A stretch of DNA of 64,000 nt from contig JBFHXP010000002.1 of the NCBI GenBank assembly GCA_041598875.1, positions 13,819 through 77,818 of the forward strand, in the 5' to 3' direction. This document shows, in pieces, positions 8,577 through 16,987 of this stretch; position 1 is the first letter of the stretch, and each line of letters begins with the position of its first letter. The stretch is from JAKITW01 sp041598875 (lineage in GTDB: Bacteria; Desulfobacterota; Desulfobulbia; Desulfobulbales; BM004). Both the position numbers and the translations under genes were made by a program. The notes under the pieces are model-generated. The model did not search any database. It worked only from the letters and a program-made list of their open reading frames with translations, and was not told the DNA's origin.

Positions 8577-8993
8577 GTGGAACAACAACCGCTCTTGGAC
8601 CACCTCTATGTCGCCGTCTTTTTCCTGGCCGGCCTGGGTTTTGCTATCGGCCCATTCATTATCTCCTTCTTCCTGGCACCCCGCTCCACCCGCAATGTCA
8701 GTAACAGAACCACCCAACTCATCGAGTGCGGTATCGAACCCATCGGAACGGCCTGGGTGCGTTTCGGCATAGTCTATTACCTTTATGCCCTGATGTTTCT
8801 CGCCTTTGATGTTGACGTTCTCTTTCTGTTTCCGGTAGCCGTCGCCTACACCCAGATCGACCCAAGCGTCATCTCGGACACACGCGCCTTTGTCGAGATA
8901 CTGATCTTTGTCGGAATCCTGTCTCTGGCAGTAATTTATGCATGGATTAAGGGAGTGTTTAAGTGGGAAAGGAAAACGTACAACCAGCAATAG
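8577..8993 (+). CDS. nuoA: NADH-quinone oxidoreductase-like complex, subunit A
   Basis: 138 residues with three predicted membrane segments. The conserved TTQLIECGIEPIG loop and the FDVDVLFLFPVA segment identify NuoA, which helps form the quinone site at the membrane/arm interface. The start is GTG at 8577 with TAAGGAG upstream. It is the first gene of the nuo cluster and overlaps nuoB by 31 bases. Confidence 0.95.
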   Translation: MEQQPLLDHLYVAVFFLAGLGFAIGPFIISFFLAPRSTRNVSNRTTQLIECGIEPIGTAWVRFGIVYYLYALMFLAFDVDVLFLFPVAVAYTQIDPSVISDTRAFVEILIFVGILSLAVIYAWIKGVFKWERKTYNQQ

Positions 8994-9460
8994 TCTCATT
9001 CGCCCTGCTCGATAAACTGCTTGCCCTGGGCAGGGCAAATTCCCTGTGGCCAATGACCTTTGGCCTGGCCTGCTGCGCCATCGAAATGATGGCAGCCGGC
9101 GCCTCACGGTTCGACCTTGCCCGCTTCGGGGCCGAGGTATTTCGCCCATCTCCCCGTCAATGCGACGTGATGATCGTGGCAGGGACCATTTCGCACAAAA
9201 TGGCGCCAGCGGTCAAAACCCTCTACGACCAGATGCCGGAACCCAAGTGGGTTATTGCCATGGGCAACTGCGCCATCTCCGGCGGGCCGTTCAAATTCGA
9301 AGGACAGTATGGCATCGTTGAAGGCGCGGACCAGTTTCTCCCGGTTGATGTCTATATACCTGGATGTCCGCCGCGACCAGAGGCCCTGATAGAAGGAATC
9401 CTGGAACTGGAAGAAAAGATTACCGGGCACCGAAGGTGGCCGAGGGTGGAGGCCGTCTGA
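8963..9460 (+). CDS. nuoB: Complex I subunit B (N2 iron-sulfur cluster)
   Basis: 165 residues. The N2 [4Fe-4S] ligands are visible: tandem Cys in TFGLACCAIEMM, one in MGNCAISGG, and one in PGCPPRPEA. This cluster hands electrons to quinone. The GTG at 8963 lies inside the end of nuoA and has GGGAG before it. nuoC starts one base after its stop. Confidence 0.97.
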   Translation: MGKENVQPAIVSFALLDKLLALGRANSLWPMTFGLACCAIEMMAAGASRFDLARFGAEVFRPSPRQCDVMIVAGTISHKMAPAVKTLYDQMPEPKWVIAMGNCAISGGPFKFEGQYGIVEGADQFLPVDVYIPGCPPRPEALIEGILELEEKITGHRRWPRVEAV

Positions 9461-9461
9461 G

Positions 9462-9995
9462 ATGATCCTGGAACGAACCAAATCCGCCCTGGCCGCCATT
9501 GAGACCAACTCCATCACAACCACGGATTTTGCTGCCCGGGGATTTCATCTCGAAATCCAGGTTACTCCGGAGCACCTTGCAGGTGCTGTTGACGTTCTTG
9601 ACCGTGAAGGCTTTTTTATAGAGGCGATCACCGGCGTCGACCTCCTCACCTTTGCCCCGCCTCCAAAGCCTGCGCCCAAAAAACCGGCAGCCGAAGGCGA
9701 AGAGAGCCCGCCCGTCGCCCCACCACCCCCGCCCGAGCCTGTGGCGCCGCAGATGGAAGCTGTCTATGACTTCAATCATTTTGACGAGTTGTGCCGGGTA
9801 ACGATCCGCGTCCGCGTCCCCCGGGACACACCGGAAATTCCCACCATAAGCTCCATCTTTCCCGGCGCGGACTGGCATGAGCGCGAGACCCATGACTTCT
9901 TTGGGATACAGTTCATCGGCCATCCCTATCTCGAACCGCTGCTGCTTCCTGAAGACGCTGATTTCCATCCTCTACTGAAGGATTTCAAAGCATGA
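9462..9995 (+). CDS. nuoC: Complex I subunit C, with a proline-rich insertion
   Basis: 177 residues. The C-terminal part has the 30-kDa subunit signature: RVPRDTPEIPTISSIFPGADWHERETHDFFGI. Between the first strand region and this core, residues about 66-100 are a low-complexity stretch very rich in Pro, Ala and Glu, with PPPKPAPKKP and APPPPPEPVAPQ. Such an insert is not part of the normal fold and is probably a flexible linker or surface loop. NuoC forms the peripheral arm with NuoD and NuoB. Its stop overlaps the nuoD ATG. Confidence 0.94.
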   Translation: MILERTKSALAAIETNSITTTDFAARGFHLEIQVTPEHLAGAVDVLDREGFFIEAITGVDLLTFAPPPKPAPKKPAAEGEESPPVAPPPPPEPVAPQMEAVYDFNHFDELCRVTIRVRVPRDTPEIPTISSIFPGADWHERETHDFFGIQFIGHPYLEPLLLPEDADFHPLLKDFKA

Positions 9996-11110
9996 GCACC
10001 TCAGTCATCAACACCTCCATGGAGACCTTTGAGCTGAACCTCGGCCCGCAGCACCCTGCGACCCACGGCGTGCTCCGGGTGGTGCTCACCATGGACGGCG
10101 AGTATATCGTCAAGGCCGTGCCGGTATTGGGCTACATCCACCGCATGCATGAAAAGATGGGAGAAAACCGCACCTGGGTTCAGTTCTTTCCCAATACCGG
10201 ACGCCTCGACTACCTGGGCGCCCTGTCCTACAACCACGGATACGCCCTTACCGTGGAGCGGGCCGCAGGGATCGAGGTGCCAGAACGCGCTGAGTATATC
10301 CGTGTCATCACGGTGGAAATGAACAGGATTGCCAGCCATCTCCTCTGGTTCGGGGCCTTTGTTCTCGACCTGGGCGGCTTTACCCCGCTGCTGTTTGCCT
10401 TTGACGATCGCGAGCAGATCCTTGATCTTCTTGAATCGGTAACCGGCGCCCGGCTTACCTTCTGCTATTTCCGTTTCGGCGGTGTCTATAATGATGTGGA
10501 TGACAGCTTTCTCACCGGATGCACTGACTTCATAAAACGGTTGCGATCGCGGATGCCGATGTACCACGATCTGGTCACCGGCAACATCATCCTCCGCAAA
10601 CGGCTTGAAGGCATTGGCGTTCTCTCCAAGGAGATGTGCCGAAAATACGGGGCAACCGGCCCGGTACTGCGCGGATCCGGAGTTAACTTTGATGTGCGCC
10701 GGCATGAGCCCTATTCGATCTACCCTGAACTTGATTTCGACATTCCCGTATATCACGAATGCGATTCCATGGCCCGGTACATGGTGCGGATGGATGAGAT
10801 GGAGCAGAGCATGCGCATTGTCGAGCAGGCAATTGCCAAAATCCCGGATGGGCCGTTTATGGCAGAAAAGGTGCCGAAAATCATAAAACCGGAACGGGGG
10901 GACTACTACGGTAATGTTGAGGCTGCCCGGGGCTCCTTTGGCATCCGGGTGGTCAGCGATGGAACAAACACCCCCTACCGGCTGAAACTGCGATCGCCAA
11001 CATTTTCCAACCTGAGCCTGTTCGGCGAGGCGGCGGAGGGAATGATACTGGCCGATGCCCTCGCCCTGATGGGCAGCCTTGATCTGGTTATCCCTGAGAT
11101 TGATCGGTAA
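9992..11110 (+). CDS. nuoD: Complex I subunit D (49-kDa, quinone site)
   Basis: 372 residues, not fused to nuoC. LNLGPQHPATHGVLR carries the quinone-pocket His, and GYIHRMHEKMGENRTW, RAEYIRVITVEMNRIASH and ELDFDIP are typical. It is related to NiFe-hydrogenase large subunits but lacks the Cys pairs, as expected for complex I. With NuoB it makes the quinone-reduction site. The ATGA overlap with nuoC implies coupled translation. Confidence 0.97.
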   Translation: MSTSVINTSMETFELNLGPQHPATHGVLRVVLTMDGEYIVKAVPVLGYIHRMHEKMGENRTWVQFFPNTGRLDYLGALSYNHGYALTVERAAGIEVPERAEYIRVITVEMNRIASHLLWFGAFVLDLGGFTPLLFAFDDREQILDLLESVTGARLTFCYFRFGGVYNDVDDSFLTGCTDFIKRLRSRMPMYHDLVTGNIILRKRLEGIGVLSKEMCRKYGATGPVLRGSGVNFDVRRHEPYSIYPELDFDIPVYHECDSMARYMVRMDEMEQSMRIVEQAIAKIPDGPFMAEKVPKIIKPERGDYYGNVEAARGSFGIRVVSDGTNTPYRLKLRSPTFSNLSLFGEAAEGMILADALALMGSLDLVIPEIDR

Positions 11111-11121
11111 GGAGTTTCCAT

Positions 11122-12123
11122 ATGACTGCAAACCCACTCATACACCTGCTCATATCCCTGGCTCTGGTTGTCGGCTTCATTGCCTTCAACGCCGCCTTTC
11201 TTGTCTGGCTCGAGCGCAAAGGGGCGGGTCACTTCCAGCGGCGTATCGGTCCCAAGGAAGTAGGGCCATACGGCCTCCTGCAGACCGTAGTGGACGGTAT
11301 CAAACTGATGAGCAAACAGCTCTTTGTCCCGGACCACATCGACCCGATTCTTTTCCGGATGGCGCCGCTGCTCATCCTGATCCCGGCGGTGATGAGCTTT
11401 GTGACCATTCCCTTCAGCGATGTGCTGGTTGCCAGGGAGATCAACACCGGCCTGCTCATGGTCTTTGCCTTTGCCTCGGTCAACGTACTCGGGCTTCTCA
11501 TCGGCGGTTGGGGGTCAGCCAATAAATACGCGGTGATCTCCGCGGCCAGGGCCGTGTCCCAGAACGTGGCCTACGAGATCCCGATGCTGATCACGACCAT
11601 CACCATCGTCATGATCACCGGCACCCTGAACCTCAACGAAATAGTGGCCCAGCAGGCAGGTGGCTTCTGGAACTGGAATATCTTTCCGGCAGGAAGAAAT
11701 TTCCTCCTGATTTTCATCATGCCGATATCGTTCCTGATCTTCTTTATCTGTTCTCTGGCCGAAACCAATCGCGCGCCCTTTGACATGGCTGAGGCGGAAA
11801 GCGAGCTCATTGCCGGCGCCTATACCGAGTACCCGGGCATGGGCTTCGGGGTCTTCTTCATGGGCGAATACGCCAATATCATTATTGGTTGCGCCCTGGC
11901 CACCATCCTTTTCCTGGGCGGCTGGCATTGCCCGTTCGGGATATTCCCCGGGGTGCACTGGTTCCTGCTTAAACTCTATCTTCTCATCTTCACCGTGATC
12001 TGGATCCGCTGGACCTACCCGCGGACCACCATTTACGGCCTGTTGAACCTTTCATGGAAGGTGTTGATACCCTTCTCCCTGACAATTTTGCTGCTCACCG
12101 CCGCATTTATCAAGGTGATGTAA
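11122..12123 (+). CDS. nuoH: Complex I subunit H (membrane anchor)
   Basis: 333 residues with about eight membrane helices. It has ERKGAGHFQRRIGPKEVGPYGLLQ, the amphipathic quinone-channel region, and AETNRAPFDMAEAESELIAGAYTEYPGM, which carries the acidic residues linking quinone chemistry to proton pumping. GGAG precedes the ATG. It follows nuoD directly with no nuoE, nuoF or nuoG between. Confidence 0.97.
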   Translation: MTANPLIHLLISLALVVGFIAFNAAFLVWLERKGAGHFQRRIGPKEVGPYGLLQTVVDGIKLMSKQLFVPDHIDPILFRMAPLLILIPAVMSFVTIPFSDVLVAREINTGLLMVFAFASVNVLGLLIGGWGSANKYAVISAARAVSQNVAYEIPMLITTITIVMITGTLNLNEIVAQQAGGFWNWNIFPAGRNFLLIFIMPISFLIFFICSLAETNRAPFDMAEAESELIAGAYTEYPGMGFGVFFMGEYANIIIGCALATILFLGGWHCPFGIFPGVHWFLLKLYLLIFTVIWIRWTYPRTTIYGLLNLSWKVLIPFSLTILLLTAAFIKVM

Positions 12124-12125
12124 TT

Positions 12126-12566
12126 ATGAGCAAATACTGGAGCGACGTACTTGGCGGGACAAAAAGTCTGGCCGTGGGCATGGGAATTACCATTAAGGCC
12201 TTTTTTCAGCCGGTGGTGACCATGCAGTACCCCCATGAGCACATCCCCATGACCCCGCGATTCCGCGGCCACATTGATCTGGTGGCTGATGAGGAAACCG
12301 GAGAGCCCAAATGTATTGTCTGCGGCATGTGCCAGAAGGCCTGCCCCTCGGGATGCATCTCCCTTGAAGGGGAAAAGCCGGAAGGCTCCAAGAAAAAAAT
12401 ACTTACCTCATACGTTCTTGATTTTACAAAGTGCAGTCTCTGCGGGCTCTGTGTCGAAAGCTGCAAGCCGGCCGCCATTGATTTCTCAAGGGAGTATAAT
12501 CTGGCCGGCACCAGCCGCGAAGCCTATGTGTTCGATCTTCTCAAAAGATTAAAGGAAAAAAGCTGA
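12126..12566 (+). CDS. nuoI: Complex I subunit I (two [4Fe-4S] clusters)
   Basis: 146 residues. Two ferredoxin motifs are clear: CIVCGMCQKACP and CSLCGLCVESCKP, ligands of clusters N6a and N6b. In a complex lacking the NADH module this subunit is the likely electron entry or relay point. The ATG at 12126 follows the nuoH stop by two bases. The nuoJ ATG overlaps its stop. Confidence 0.96.
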   Translation: MSKYWSDVLGGTKSLAVGMGITIKAFFQPVVTMQYPHEHIPMTPRFRGHIDLVADEETGEPKCIVCGMCQKACPSGCISLEGEKPEGSKKKILTSYVLDFTKCSLCGLCVESCKPAAIDFSREYNLAGTSREAYVFDLLKRLKEKS

Positions 12567-13108
12567 TGGTGTCTTTGTATACAGCAGAAGGGCTATCGGA
12601 ATTGGTGTTCCTGGTGGTTATAGCGACCACGGTACTCGGCGCGGTAATCGCCACCAACTCGGCGCGATTGATCCGGGCGGTCATGGGGCTAGCCCTCTGT
12701 TTCATCGGAGTGGCCGGACTGTACTATTACCTGAACAGCCCCTTTGTCGCCATGATGGAGATACTCATTTATGTCGGCGCTGTCTGCGTGACCATCGCCT
12801 TTGCCATCATGCTCGCCGACCCGGAAACATCCAGTAAAAGAAACCGCGTCAGCATTCTGACCGGCGGGCTGAGCATGGTGGTCGGCATAGCCTTCTTCTG
12901 GGGACTTTCGACCCTTGGGGCAAAGACCCTGTGGAAGGCGGCACCCGCCAAAATAAACAACGGCTCGGTGCTCGAAATCGGCAAATCGCTGCTCACCACC
13001 TACAGCATGGTGTTCGAGCTTATCTCCGTGGTTCTGCTGGTGGCGATTATCGGCGCCCTGGTACTGGCGCGCAGCGGCCGCGGTCTGGAGGGGAGGAAGA
13101 TACAATGA
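12566..13108 (+). CDS. nuoJ: Complex I subunit J
   Basis: 180 residues with five predicted membrane helices. The segment NSPFVAMMEILIYVGAVCVTIAFAIML is the NuoJ TM3 region with its pi-bulge Tyr/Gly. It starts within the nuoI stop (TGATG) and its own stop overlaps nuoK (ATGA). Confidence 0.95.
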   Translation: MVSLYTAEGLSELVFLVVIATTVLGAVIATNSARLIRAVMGLALCFIGVAGLYYYLNSPFVAMMEILIYVGAVCVTIAFAIMLADPETSSKRNRVSILTGGLSMVVGIAFFWGLSTLGAKTLWKAAPAKINNGSVLEIGKSLLTTYSMVFELISVVLLVAIIGALVLARSGRGLEGRKIQ

Positions 13109-13428
13109 TACTCTCATTAAGCACTTCACTGGATATCTATCTGCTTTTAGGCGCCCTGCTTTTCGCAATCGGGGTCTACGGCCTGGTTCAGCGCCAGACC
13201 CTGATCGGTATGCTGATCTCAGCGGAGCTCATCATGAGCGGCGCCTCGGTGAACTTCATGGCCTTTAACAAATTTCTGGCCCCGGACCCCACGGTGGGCC
13301 AGATATTCACCCTGTTCATCATGGGTATCGCCGCGGCCGAGGCCGCCATAGCCCTCAGTATCATCATCGCTGTTTACCGCAACTACCGGTCCGTCAACGC
13401 CGAGGACATGGTGGAACTTAACGGATAG
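13105..13428 (+). CDS. nuoK: Complex I subunit K
   Basis: 107 residues, three membrane helices. It has GLVQRQTLIGMLISAELIMSGASVNF, with the conserved membrane Glu of TM2, and AAAEAAIALSIIIAVYRN, with the TM3 Glu. These glutamates form the proton path toward the antiporter-like subunits. The ATG at 13105 overlaps the nuoJ stop. It resembles MnhC/MrpC. Confidence 0.96.
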   Translation: MILSLSTSLDIYLLLGALLFAIGVYGLVQRQTLIGMLISAELIMSGASVNFMAFNKFLAPDPTVGQIFTLFIMGIAAAEAAIALSIIIAVYRNYRSVNAEDMVELNG

Positions 13429-13447
13429 GCTTGGAAGGATAGGTGAC

Positions 13448-14926
13448 ATGGAAATCGTATCCAGCAAACTAGTGCTCGCCATGCTCATGCCGCTTGCCGG
13501 CGCCATACTCGTGATGTTCTCGGGAAAAAAACCCAATGTGCGCGAGTCCTGGTCGGTAATCGCCGCAGTGCTCATGTTTGGGATCATCGCTTCACTGGTG
13601 CCGGATGTCCTGGCCGGCCATAAAATCAGCTACACCCTGTTTGAGATCCTCCCCGGAGTAACCGTCCGTCTGCGCGCCGATGCCTTTGCGATGATCTTTG
13701 CCCTGGTGGCGTCTTCCCTCTGGATACTTGCAGCCTTCTATTCAATGGGCTATATGCGCGGGCTGCATGAGCATGCCCAGACCCGGTTCAACGCCTGCTT
13801 TGCCCTTGCCCTTTTTGGTGCGGTCGGCGTTGCCTTTGCCGACAATCTTTTCACCCTCTACCTCTTCTACGAGGTGGTCAGCGTCTGCACCTATCCCCTG
13901 GTCGCCCACCACCAGGACGAAGAGGGGTACGAAGGGGCCAAGAAGTACATCATCTATCTGACCACCACGGCCAAAGGCCTGATCCTGCCGGCAATGATCC
14001 TGATCTATGTCCTGACCGGCACCCTGGATTTTGCCGACAATATCACCACCGGCATCTTTCCCCAGGGAGTCAACTCAACCCTGGTGACCATTCTCTACTT
14101 CTGCTGCCTCTTCGGTTTTGCCAAGAACGGCGTGATGCCGTTTCATAACTGGCTTCCCGGCGCCATGGTCGCACCGACCCCGGTCAGTGCGCTCCTCCAT
14201 GCCGTGGCAGTGGTCAAGGTCGGTGTCTTTTCCACCACCAGGGTAATGCTCTATGTGTTCGGCACCGACACCATGAGCGCCCTCAACCTGGGCATTCCCA
14301 CTGCCTACATTGTATCCTTTACCATACTTGCGGCCTCGATTATCGCGCTCTCCAAAGATAACCTCAAGGCCCGGCTCGCCTATTCCACGGTAAGCCAGCT
14401 CTCCTATATCATCCTGGGCGTGGCCCTGCTCACCACCAGCGGCATGCAGGGCGGGATAATCCATATCGCCAACCATGCCTTTTCCAAAATCACCCTGTTC
14501 TTCTGTGCCGGCGCAATCTATGTTGCGACCCACAAGAAGAACATCTCGGAGATGGGCGGACTGGGCAAGACCATGCCCTTCACCTTTGCCGCCTTTGGTA
14601 TTGCCTCTCTCTCAATGATCGGCGCGCCGCCGGTGGCGGGTTTTGTCACCAAATGGAAGCTGCTGATCGGCGCCATGGAGATGAACACCCATTATATCGG
14701 TATCCTGCTGGTGCTTCTGGCCAGCACCCTGTTAAACGTCGGTTATTTCGCCCCAGTGACCTTCAAGGCCTTTTTCGGCAAACGGCCCGAGGGAGAGGTG
14801 TACGAAGGTGTAAGAGAGGCGCCGCTCTCCATGGTTATTCCGCTGACCATTGCCGCGCTGATCTCCATATTCATCGGCATCTTTCCCGACTTCATGATGA
14901 ACTTTGTAAGGATGGTGACAGGATGA
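13448..14926 (+). CDS. Antiporter-like subunit, MrpD/NuoL type (first copy)
   Basis: 492 residues, about 14 membrane helices. The proton-channel residues are visible: Glu in LYLFYEVVSVC (TM5), Lys in FGFAKNGVMPFHNWLPGAM (TM7), Lys in HAVAVVKVGVF (TM8), and Lys in AGFVTKWKLL (TM12). It sits where nuoL is expected but ends soon after TM14, without the long lateral helix of true NuoL, so it resembles Mrp antiporter subunit D. It probably pumps H+ or Na+ as part of the complex. The next gene overlaps it as ATGA. Confidence 0.88.
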   Translation: MEIVSSKLVLAMLMPLAGAILVMFSGKKPNVRESWSVIAAVLMFGIIASLVPDVLAGHKISYTLFEILPGVTVRLRADAFAMIFALVASSLWILAAFYSMGYMRGLHEHAQTRFNACFALALFGAVGVAFADNLFTLYLFYEVVSVCTYPLVAHHQDEEGYEGAKKYIIYLTTTAKGLILPAMILIYVLTGTLDFADNITTGIFPQGVNSTLVTILYFCCLFGFAKNGVMPFHNWLPGAMVAPTPVSALLHAVAVVKVGVFSTTRVMLYVFGTDTMSALNLGIPTAYIVSFTILAASIIALSKDNLKARLAYSTVSQLSYIILGVALLTTSGMQGGIIHIANHAFSKITLFFCAGAIYVATHKKNISEMGGLGKTMPFTFAAFGIASLSMIGAPPVAGFVTKWKLLIGAMEMNTHYIGILLVLLASTLLNVGYFAPVTFKAFFGKRPEGEVYEGVREAPLSMVIPLTIAALISIFIGIFPDFMMNFVRMVTG

Positions 14927-15180
14927 TCATAGTAAAACTCATCGACTATCTTCGTGATCGGCTCCCCATGGTCATCAAGATCTGCTACGGGGTGCTTGGA
15001 TTCCTGATTCTTCTGGATGCGCTGCCATTTGTCGTGGACAAGCACCACGCCCATACCTGGCCGGAAAAACTCCCCGGTTTCTGGTCGGTTTTCGGATTTA
15101 TCGCCTGCGTACTGATAATCATTGTCTCCAAATGGTTCGGACATCTCGGCATTATGACCCGCGAGGACTACTATGACTAA
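14923..15180 (+). CDS. Small membrane protein between two MrpD-type subunits
   Basis: 85 residues, not recognised as a named family. An N-terminal amphipathic part with RDRLPMVIK is followed by a hydrophobic helix (about residues 17-36), a short His-rich loop DKHHAHTWPEK, and a second hydrophobic helix (about 50-68). The tail is RED-rich. It starts in the stop of the first MrpD-type gene (ATGA) and overlaps the second by eight bases, so it is translated together with them. A structural or assembly role between the two antiporter subunits is inferred from position only. Confidence 0.8.
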   Translation: MIIVKLIDYLRDRLPMVIKICYGVLGFLILLDALPFVVDKHHAHTWPEKLPGFWSVFGFIACVLIIIVSKWFGHLGIMTREDYYD

Positions 15181-16963
15181 CTTCATCCATCCAGCCGCGA
15201 TCATGATCATCGGCGCCCTGCTCCTCCCCATGTTCCGGGGGGTGCTCAGGAAGCCGTATCTCATCCTGGTCCCGATTCTGGCATTTCTGTCCGTCCTCTC
15301 CATGGAGCACGGCACATACGGCATTTTCCAGTTCATGGACTGGAAACTGACCTTTGGCCGAGTGGATGCCCTGGCCCAGGTCTTCGGCTACATCATGACC
15401 CTGATGTGTATCATCGGTTCAATCTATGGCCTCCATGTTGAGGAAGACGCCCAGCACATGGCTGCCTGGCTCTATGTGGCAGGCTCACTCGGGGTTATCT
15501 ACTGCGGAGATTATATTGTCCTTTTCCTCTTCTGGGAGCTGATGGCCTTCGCCTCGGTCTTTCTGGTCTGGTTCAGGAGAAGCGCGCAGTCCCTGTGGAC
15601 CGGGTACCGCTATCTTCTGGTCCATACCGCGGGAGGACTGTTACTCCTGGCCGGGCTGGTGCTCCGCTATAAGGCAACCGGCGGGGCCATTGACTTCAAC
15701 CTTCTTGACGTCCAGAATCCCGAGCTCTATACCTACCTGATCATGCTCGGGTTCATCCTGAACGCCGCGGTACCGCCGCTCCATGCCTGGCTTCCCGATG
15801 CCTATGGCGAGGCCACGGTCACCGGCGCGGTCTTCATGTGTGCGTTTACCACCAAAACCGCAGTCTATGCCCTGGCCCGCGGATGCGCCGGCATGGATAT
15901 CCTCATCCCACTTGGGGTGGCCATGGCCCTCTACGGTGTTGTCTATGCCGTACTTGAAAATGACTGCCGCCGACTCCTGGCCTATCATATTATCAGTCAG
16001 GTCGGCTACATGGTCACCGGCGTGGGCATCGGGACTGAAATGGCGATAAACGGGGCCTGCGCCCACGCCTTTGCCCACATCCTTTACAAGGGCCTTCTCT
16101 TCATGGGGTGCGGTTCCGTACTCTACATGACCGGTAAAAGTAAATTTTCCGAACTCGGCGGGTTGTATAAAAAAATGCCCTGGGCCTTTGTCTACACCCT
16201 GATCGGCGGCCTGTCGATCTCCGCCTTCCCGCTCTTTTCCGGGTTTGTCTCCAAATCAATGATCGTGGCCGCCGGTTTCCAGGAGCATATGCTCTGGCCG
16301 GCATTTCTCCTGACCCTGGCCTCGGCCGGAACCTTTCTCCACACCGGCCTCAAGGTGCCGTATTTCATCTGGTTCGGCAAAAACAACTGCAGTGAGGAGA
16401 CCTGGAACAAGGCCGCCGATCCGCCAGTAAACATGCACGTGGCCATGGGTATCGCCTCTTTTCTCTGCATTTTCATCGGCTGCTACACCCCGTATCTCTA
16501 TAAGATGCTTCCTTATCAGGACGCGGCCAACCAGTACGCCCAGGTGGTCTACGGCTCCTACCATCTTTCCGAGGCCATGCAGATTCTGCTCTTTACTGCC
16601 CTGGGATTCTTCCTCCTGATCAAGAAACTGGCGCCCGAGCCCACCATCAGCATTGATCTTGACTGGTTCTACCGGATGGGTGGACGGGGTTTCCTCTGGC
16701 TTGCCAAAAAACCGATCCAGGCGGTGGATAACGGCGTGAGCGAGGCGTACAGCACCATCGGACTCTCATCCCTCATGACCACGGCACGGTTCTGGTCATG
16801 GTTCGACTGGCACGGCATTGACGGGGTGGTTGACGGCATCGCCCGCTCGGTCCGTAATCTCGGCGGCCATGTTCGCCAGCTGCAGAGTGGACAGATACAG
16901 CATAACATCTATTACGCGGTATCGATCATTGCCGTTGTTTTGGCGGCGTACATACTCGCTTAA
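15173..16963 (+). CDS. Antiporter-like subunit, MrpD/NuoL type (second copy, extended)
   Basis: 596 residues. About 14 helices are followed by a C-terminal extension (about 480-596) with FYRMGGRGFLWLAKKP, an amphipathic stretch and a last hydrophobic helix, comparable to the lateral helix of NuoL. TM5 Glu (FLFWELMAF), TM8 Lys (FTTKTAVYAL) and TM12 Lys (FSGFVSKSM) are kept. The TM7 Lys is replaced by Asn: FILNAAVPPLHAWLPDA aligns with FAIKVPMFPFHTWLPAA of the NuoM encoded here. It is the fourth antiporter-like subunit of this operon. Assignment to the superfamily is firm; exact role is inferred. Confidence 0.87.
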   Translation: MTNFIHPAAIMIIGALLLPMFRGVLRKPYLILVPILAFLSVLSMEHGTYGIFQFMDWKLTFGRVDALAQVFGYIMTLMCIIGSIYGLHVEEDAQHMAAWLYVAGSLGVIYCGDYIVLFLFWELMAFASVFLVWFRRSAQSLWTGYRYLLVHTAGGLLLLAGLVLRYKATGGAIDFNLLDVQNPELYTYLIMLGFILNAAVPPLHAWLPDAYGEATVTGAVFMCAFTTKTAVYALARGCAGMDILIPLGVAMALYGVVYAVLENDCRRLLAYHIISQVGYMVTGVGIGTEMAINGACAHAFAHILYKGLLFMGCGSVLYMTGKSKFSELGGLYKKMPWAFVYTLIGGLSISAFPLFSGFVSKSMIVAAGFQEHMLWPAFLLTLASAGTFLHTGLKVPYFIWFGKNNCSEETWNKAADPPVNMHVAMGIASFLCIFIGCYTPYLYKMLPYQDAANQYAQVVYGSYHLSEAMQILLFTALGFFLLIKKLAPEPTISIDLDWFYRMGGRGFLWLAKKPIQAVDNGVSEAYSTIGLSSLMTTARFWSWFDWHGIDGVVDGIARSVRNLGGHVRQLQSGQIQHNIYYAVSIIAVVLAAYILA

Positions 16964-16987
16964 ATCATTATTCTAAGGATAAAGGGA

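Noticed and set aside
10001..11137. 378-codon minus-strand frame opposite nuoD
   Set aside because: Antisense to a strongly conserved gene and without motifs or ribosome site.
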